A stretch of DNA of 64,000 bases from Clarkia xantiana subsp. parviflora (Eukaryota > Streptophyta > Magnoliopsida > Myrtales > Onagraceae), in contig JAPTYO010000003.1 of assembly GCA_036873135.1 (NCBI GenBank), positions 31,438,763-31,502,762 of the forward strand, in the 5' to 3' direction. Of this stretch, positions 57,368 through 64,000 are shown piece after piece. The notes beneath the pieces were generated by a model. That model was not told the origin of the DNA. It saw only the letters and a list, made by a program, of their open reading frames with translations, and did no database searches. Every line of letters begins with the position of its first letter. The stretch's first letter is position 1. The translations under genes and the position numbers were made by a program.

Positions 57368-60161
57368 TCAACCCCATCTAATAATAGCAGAGCCCCAAGT
57401 AAGACCAGCCCCGAAACCTGCTGCAGCGATCGTCTGACCCGACTTCACCTTCCCGCTACGTACAGCCTCGTCCAATGCCAATGGAATCGATGCAGCGCTG
57501 GTGTTTCCGTAATCCGCCAGGTTGGAAATAACTCGCTCTTGAGGAACTGCCAAACGCGTCGCCACAGCATCGATAATTCTCTTATTCGCCTGCAAAATCA
57601 TATCAAATCTTTAAGGTGTTTATCTCGATGATTTCCTAAAACACGTATTAACTAAAGATTGTCAAAACTCAAAACCCTAATTACTGATTTTTTTCAACGT
57701 CAATTCAAAAACCCTAAATTTCGACATACGCAAATGGCATTCGGTTGTATATGTATTTGAGTTCTATAGGCTGGTTATTTGGGTGAAAAAATCGTAATTT
57801 TGGCTACACACTATTTGCGCTGCATCAATACAACCAATTTTACCTGATGAAGCAACAACCAATCGATGTCAGACGCGGTGAGTCCCGCCTTTTTCAAGGA
57901 GATCTCAATCGACTGTGGCACAGCACGCACGGCAAAGCGGAACACCTCCTTCCCGTTCATCTGGACGAGTGAATAAGTCGACTTCTTTGGAGGGAAATTT
58001 GACCACAAGTCGTTCGGGCCCACATCACCATCATTTTCAATTTCTTGCAATCCAGCATTTAGGTATCTGGATATGAAGAACCAATTAGATTTTTAAAAAG
58101 TATACAAATGAACATGACAGTCTTTGAATATAAGAACATCATGAGCAAGATGTTTTTATCCGGGGTTAGATGAGCAAGATTACCTTCGTCCATCTCCATC
58201 GCTATGCAGATCAAATGCAAATAGTCCATCTTCCTCAGCATCACAAGCCTGATAAAAAGTTATACTTTCTTTGATTCTAAAATAAAGCGGTTTTTCGTGT
58301 TTATCAAGATACCTTGCAATCCAAGAAAGTAAAAGGAAAGAGAAAGAACAAGTTACCTGGACTAATACTGCACCAGCAGCATCTCCAAAGAGAATGCAGC
58401 TGCTTCTGTCCGTCCAATCTATAAATCGGGAAATCGAATCAGCACCAATTACTAGAACATTCTTAAACCCTCCTCCTGAAAAAAAAAAACAAAAAGGTAA
58501 TAATATCATGCATCGATCAACAGCCCATATTAAGATTAACAAAAACTTTTTTTTTTTTTTACCTCGGATATGACAAGCAGCTGATACAAGACCCAACATA
58601 AATCCACTGCAAGCAGCTGTGATATCGTAGGCCAAAGGATTGTTTTTGCAGCCTAGTGCTTTCGGGATCTGTTTATACATTGTTCATAATCTGTTTATGA
58701 TTGAGGAAAGCAAACGAAAACTACTTGAATATTTTTATTCGGATTTATCATATTTTCCTTGTTATAATCATCAATCAAAAAGATAAATGCTAAGGATCTT
58801 GGAGTGAGACCGAGTAAGAAAAATTGAAACTTTTTCCATCTCAAGAAACGGTTGGATACCCCGCTCTATCATTTCTTTTCCCTGAAAAGTTAAAAAGTTT
58901 CACTTTCTCACTAAATTTCACAGATTGTACAAGTTTCAAAAAGACAATTATAATTTACTACCTGGGTAGCACTGCCGAATAGGTCTTCTGCAGTGGAAGT
59001 GCACATCAGTACTAGATCCACATCATTTGGATCAACCTGTGCCATCTCCAGAGCTTTCTTTGCAGCCTCTATAGCTAAATTCGTCAAATTTTCTTTGCCT
59101 GAAGCAAGAGAATAGGAAAGGGCTAAGATTTCTTAAAGTGAAACATCTATTTTTTTTAAAAGAAAAATATATAACAAAAAAAAAAAAAAACCTGAAAGAA
59201 CGCGACGGTTGCGAATCCCTGTGCGAGAAGATATCCATTCGTCATTGGTATCAACAATTTTTCCAAGATCATCGTTTGAAAGCTTAAGAGATGGTGTGGC
59301 TGAGCCACATCCAATTAGTTTGCAACCTCTAGAGACAAGCCTGCAAATATTGTTTAGTTTTTCCAAATGAAAAATCCAACTAACATTTCCAGTAAAACTG
59401 CAGATTTCTTTCCTCTAATCAACACAGACCAATATGCAAATCATGTTGAACGTATATTCCTTGACCAACAAATTGAGTTAGCTAAGGATGATGAAATGTA
59501 AGTTTGTAACTAGAAGACTTGATACATTTAGCTGAAGAAAGAACCAATATGGTACTATAATTAATCTCAGATTTCATTCATCTCTGAGAAAGATAATAGA
59601 TATTGACTTGAAATTGAATGTCAGTTCAATCTGAAAGACATTACATTTCTTTGAACCATCCAAGATAAAAAGAAAAACTCATTCCATTTATACTTTTCAA
59701 TCAATCCTTCTCTTGCAAATTACATCAATTCTATACTGTAAGAGCTTACAGCAAAAGCTCCAACCCCCAAACTCTAAATGTTGTTCATTGCTCAAGTTTA
59801 TATTTTTTCCTTACAATATAATCAAATCAGTAAATAAGACAATGTAGCAATGATGATTTATACTAACATGTCCTATAGCATCTTCTATATATTTAGCATC
59901 ACTGATTATGGCAGGAACTGAACAAGTAAAACTACAAACAAAATACATTTGCTAAATTGATTTCGTTCAAGCCAATAATAAAATTCACCTGGGCAGCCGA
60001 GATTCATCTGAACCTTGGGCGGCGCTAGAGCAGAATACTCTTCCAACTTTAACCTCTGGAGAGCGAAACCCAGATCGATGAATCCCAATCAAAAACTGCG
60101 TTTTTTCTGTCCGATTCAGGCTCCCAGGCGGAGCAGCCAAAAACCCAAATGCATTCGCCAT
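57368..60161 (-). CDS. KASIII: 3-oxoacyl-[ACP] synthase III, plastid (eight exons)
   Basis: FabH-type condensing enzyme that starts plastid fatty acid synthesis by joining acetyl-CoA to malonyl-ACP. Exons are 60161-59989, 59340-59192, 59098-58962, 58668-58563, 58475-58357, 58248-58184, 58066-57844 and 57589-57368. All are GT-AG and total 1194 nt, or 397 residues, the usual length for the precursor. A Ser/Arg-rich plastid transit peptide covers about residues 1-55. The thiolase-fold triad is complete: C173 in ITAACSGF, H323 in LLLHQANKR and N353 in DYGNTSAAS. Also present are GCGSATPSL near the N terminus, [18 protein letters not shown], and a C-terminal [15 protein letters not shown]. The gene is complete and undamaged. 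Confidence 0.97.
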
Positions 60162-63100
60162 CAATGAAAACGAGAACTGCTCGTTTCAGTTTCAGTGGCA
60201 ACAAGAATTTGAAGAGACTACCAATGCAGAGAGTCCAATCGAGGTGAAAGACCGGAGAATATGTGAATTTTACGGGAGAATTAGAGGCAATTCGGAGAAA
60301 CTGGGGATTTTTGGTACAACGAAGTTTGATCCAGTGATCTCTTCTTCAGTTCATGTATATTAGTAGTATATATAAGCTCGTTCAGCTGTTTCTTCAATTT
60401 TAGAGATTGGCATTCGTTGACTTTTTCAGTTATGGACTTTCATCCCTAAAATTGTAAAGTTGCACATATGAACCCTCAATTTTTTAATAGTTGGCCTATT
60501 TATATATTTTGGGTTAAATTGTATTGATCCGTCGACCCTAACCGTGATCCGACCCAGCCATGAGAAGCATCATGGCTAGGTTAATTGGACCCTAAGGTCT
60601 AATAGGATTTTTAGAGACTAAATTGTAAAAAATATAAGTTAGTTGTATAAATTGGATGACTAAACTGAACAAAATAAAAGTATTTAACAATCAAACTTAA
60701 CAGTTGACTGACGGATGCACGAAAAATCTACAAAATACAAACATCTGTCACCAAAAGTCAACATTGATACAATATATGACACCAAAATACTTTTTAACTC
60801 CTATTTTCACTTGAGGGAACCACTATTGTCAATTGTGATGGCTCTAATGAATATTTGGAGGACAATCAAATATAGGTAAAGTTATAATAGTGCAAATAAC
60901 TACAAAATTTAGCATTTAGTCTATTCATATTTTTATTTAAAATTATACTTCATTTTAGGATTTCTCAATCCTTAATTGTTTGTGTTTAAAAAATATTTGA
61001 AAGGTGTGGATAGAGTTGTAAGTGTGTTAATATACTTGTAAATTAATCGAGATTGACTCGTTGATATTTTAATTTGACAAGCTAAATTTCGAGTTTTATA
61101 TATTATTTTGTTCAAGTCGAGTTCGAGTTAAAAATCTATTCGAGCTCGAGTTAGAGTGCGCAATTTATGGTTTAACTGAACAATTTTAAACTTGACGAGC
61201 TCGAGCTCAAGTAAAATAAGTCGAGTTAACCAAGCTTTCCAGATACTCGACTCGATTACACCCTTAAATGAGGATTGGCAATTCCAACTTTTAGAAGCTT
61301 GGGGGGTATATTACTATAACAAGAAAGTTAAGGTGCGCCATTGTGATTTTCTCCTCACCAGGCCCCAATGTCAACGTCCAAGTATCTGTCTGAAATCTGG
61401 AAATGCTTTTATTTTATTGGCCACATATTGCAATACTTTACTGAAAATTATATTAAATAATTAATTATTGCCTTAAGTTGGTCTTCTCATTTGGCCGAAG
61501 CAATATCAATTTAAATACGGCACCTTTTCATTTCATATGCATGGGCAGTTGGCACAAACAACTGGAGTCTATTTAACTACGCAACTCCTTTAGCGGTATA
61601 TCAATGAAGTGTAAACTTATATGAAAGGGAAAAAAGAAAATTAAAGGCACGGCAAGATTAGCATGTGTGTGGTGGTTAAGACTAATGAAAATCTACTAGT
61701 TAAACTACCAACAACGATTTCGGTGATGATAATATTAATAATTACTTATTTATGATCAAAGATTTATACAACTTCCAACTAGGCAAGGCTTGGACATTTA
61801 AACCGGTTCGTCCGGACTAGTTCGGATCGGACCTAATAGAACAAATTCAGACTGGAGCGATTCCAAACGATTTGATTCATAAAGGGATAAAGCGGTATTA
61901 AAATCATGAGTATTCCAAACAAAATCAGTTTTGGAATTGTTTGATGTTTTTAAAAAATATAAATCTTAACAAAAAATGGTTCAAATCGACCAGAACTGAT
62001 TTCAGACCGGTTAGAGCCAAATTAGTTCTTTCATCCTGGAATATGGTTTGGGTCCGGGTTTCGGGTTGTGGTGCCCCGCGAACCCAACTCGCACGTATAT
62101 TTTATATGTATATTATATACTATATGGGTAATATAACTTATAGTTAAAACAACGAAAATTATGATGAGTTTGACATATTATTTAATTTGTATTTTGATTT
62201 GGATTCGAAATGAAACTATACTTTGTGATTCTAATTTCGAGTTGAATATATGTAGTGAATCTAGGATTTATGATTTAGATTCGATGATAGGATATGTCCC
62301 TCACAGTGCGACCCGTGGAATCCCGCCCCGCGAGATAGACAAGATGAGTATGAGATAAAGTTATGACCCATGGGGCAGGTCCGGATAACCAAATCCATCT
62401 ACCTCATCGACACCCCTAGTTCAAGTCCAGGTCGGAACTGATTCGATGTTGAACCCTAACTACTACAATATGATTATTATGCGTAGGAGATATTTGAAAA
62501 GATATTACATAAATATACTATAAAAAAGTATAATTATGCTTAAACAATAAAATGTAACGATTTTGATAATTATGATCTTTAAAATGTGCTAGAATCAATG
62601 AGAGTGCTAAATTAGTTTTCATATCATTAAATAATAATTTATAATTTTAATATTTACAAAAATATTGTTGTTTTTTTTTAATTTATTATAATATTATTTT
62701 CTTTTGAATACCGTAATCAAATAGTTATAAGGTTTCTTTACGGTACTTTAATTTACGAACGAATTTTTTCACATGAAAGTAGATATGAAAATATCTTAAA
62801 TGACATATGACCTCGTAGATATTTCAAACTTACATATAACACTGTAACAAATTAATTAACAATAAGATAAATATATCGTTTTAATATATTAATTTAAAAA
62901 TGAGTTTATAAATCAATAATATTATAATTTAAGTTTTCATATAATTAATTATATAATAGTAGACATTTAAAAAAGTAAACATTTCGAAATTTGATGTTGA
63001 TCCTCTGAATTTTACAAGTGCTTCATAATTTTACTAGAATTCCTAGATTATATCATTTTTCATTAAATTTAAGAATTTCGGGCAAATAAAATAAATTTAA

Positions 63101-63195
63101 GAAGTCGTCAAGAGCAAAATGGAAGAAAAATATGGGACCCTTACGACATTAGTATATATGATATAATTACTTTTCCCACACCATTAAAACATCAA
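60162..63195. other. KAS III promoter and intergenic region
   Basis: CTTATATATACT (minus strand) near 60360-60376 is a possible TATA region. CGAGTTCGAG and GAGCTCGAGCTC runs at 61030-61266 look like a MITE whose right end is GATTACACCCTTA. A second GGACCGG-rich composite MITE lies at about 61795-62430. The rest is AT-rich, with no gene. Confidence 0.45.
61795..62430. mobile_element. GGACCGG-rich MITE remnant, possibly nested
   Basis: The outer part has TTAAACCGGTTCGTCCGGAC on the left and CAAGTCCAGGTCGGAACTG on the right. An inner unit starts near GGTCCGGGTTTCGGG (62053) and ends near GGTCCGGATAACC (62380) and GACACCCCTAG. It shares composition with the elements at 32786, 41493 and 45090. 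Boundaries are approximate. Confidence 0.4.
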
Positions 63196-63266
63196 GCACC
63201 AGTGGTCTAGTGGTAGAATAGTACCCTGCCACGGTACGGACCCGGGTTCGATTCCCGGCTGGTGCA
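63196..63266 (+). tRNA. tRNA-Gly (anticodon GCC)
   Basis: 71 nt that fold as a cloverleaf. The acceptor stem pairs GCACCAG with CTGGTGC. The D-arm is TGGTCTAGTGGTAGAA. The anticodon loop CTGCCAC sits in the stem ACC-CTGCCAC-GGT, with GCC as the anticodon. The T-arm is CCGGGTTCGATTCCCGG, containing the B box GGTTCGATTCC. No intron and no encoded CCA. A run of T soon after the 3' end fits Pol III termination. Confidence 0.97.
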
Positions 63267-63367
63267 TTTGTTTTCTCTTTTGTTACAACAACCAGAAACT
63301 AATTCGTATATCTTACGTGCTACTCTGTTACAACTACTCAGTTCTTCTGGATTTTTACCTGATCGAT

Positions 63368-64000
63368 TAGCGGTGGGCATAAAAACCCGAAACCCGGGGA
63401 AATCCGTTGCGAAACCGTCTAGAAAAATCCGTCCCTATTGAAAACACGAACCCGATTTGAAAATTCCCGCTCGAAAATTTGGGTTCGGGTTCTGATATTG
63501 AGCTGAAAAACCCGTTTCACCCGAACCCGCCCGATTATTATTATTATTATTGGATGATGTAGTGAAGTTGTCTTTTGATTTGGTTAGAGTCTTCGAGAGT
63601 TTGTTGGACTATGTATGCACGGAGTGATGTTGTCTTTTGATTTGGTTAGAGACTTTGATTGTGTAATTGATTGTTGTTAACTTATGTGTTTGGAATGGAT
63701 GACTGGGTGCACATGTTGGTGTATGAGGGTAAGATGTGTGTATAATCTAGGTAGTTAAGAATCAAGATGGTTATCTGATTATGCTATGTATAATCCATGT
63801 TACTTAGTCAAGATGTCAATGTGTGTAATCATGATTACTTAGTCAAGTAGTGTTTTGCTTACCATTTTTTTAATTAACATAATCTGCAAAATTGTGCAGA
63901 CAAATATTGCTAAATTGTTAGTTTTGTCTAACCCGAACCCGTCCGAAAAACCCGAAACCCGAGATCGGGCGGAAATTTTTCTCATATTTCCCCACCCGAA
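63368..64000. mobile_element. hAT-like non-autonomous element, cut by the window end
   Basis: Starts TAGCGGTGGGCATAAAAACC and has CCCGAAACCCG repeats. The same motifs return in CCCGAACCCGTCCGAAAAACC near 63930-63960, and CCCCACCCG lies at the very end. The AT-rich core includes TTGATTTGGTTAGAG twice (63573 and 63636). The right terminus lies outside the window. Confidence 0.55.

Overview
The window is nuclear DNA from a flowering plant, most likely a eudicot. The evidence is intron-split genes with GT-AG junctions, AT-rich intergenic DNA full of small inverted-repeat transposons, LTR retrotransposons, a tRNA-Gly(GCC), and plant-specific families (CDR1/nepenthesin-like aspartic proteases, pectin methylesterase inhibitor, UDP-glucuronate 4-epimerase, trehalose-phosphate phosphatase, plastid KAS III). 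The sequence alone does not support a genus.

Layout. 0.8-2.0 kb (+): mitochondrial ribosomal protein mS23, four coding exons, followed at once by a Mutator-type foldback MITE. 2.5-21 kb (-): a tandem array of three aspartic protease genes. Copies 1 and 3 are intact two-exon genes. Copy 2 is a pseudogene with three reading-frame breaks and a changed active-site loop, and its intron holds a 7.3-kb LTR retrotransposon (5-bp target duplication GAAGA). A second, truncated element of the same type lies between copies 1 and 2. 25.8-27.1 kb (-): intronless UDP-glucuronate 4-epimerase. 29.0-30.5 kb (-): GPI-anchored lipid transfer protein, three exons. 32.8-33.3 kb: a hAT-type MITE carrying a captured MAP-kinase-kinase fragment. 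36.4 kb (+): PMEI-domain protein. 38.7 kb (+): NDUFAF6-like complex I assembly factor. 43.1 kb (+): eIF1A. 44.0-46.6 kb (-): trehalose-6-phosphate phosphatase, nine coding exons and a long leader intron. 54.9 kb (+): GT47 exostosin-family glycosyltransferase. 57.4-60.2 kb (-): KAS III, eight exons. 63.2 kb (+): tRNA-Gly(GCC).

The host genes do not form a cluster or pathway; they are independent housekeeping, cell-wall and defence-type genes. The most unusual object is the 8.75-16.04 kb retrotransposon. It shows no recognisable pol. It keeps a gag-like N-terminal frame starting inside the primer binding site, a six-copy 131-bp satellite whose units each encode a 12-bp-stem hairpin, and on the opposite strand a four-exon gene whose splice phases join into an uninterrupted 311-codon frame with a coiled-coil-like region. 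Other transposon findings: a 362-bp MULE foldback with a plant telomere-type motif at its core, two copies of one 8-bp-TSD MITE family in opposite orientation on either side of the NDUFAF6 gene, a Helitron-type 3' end, and several foldback elements inside introns.

Exon boundaries were worked out by hand from GT-AG sites, reading-frame phase and family conservation. Their arithmetic closes (total coding length divisible by three) for every multi-exon gene given. Family names rest on remembered motifs, not on searches.
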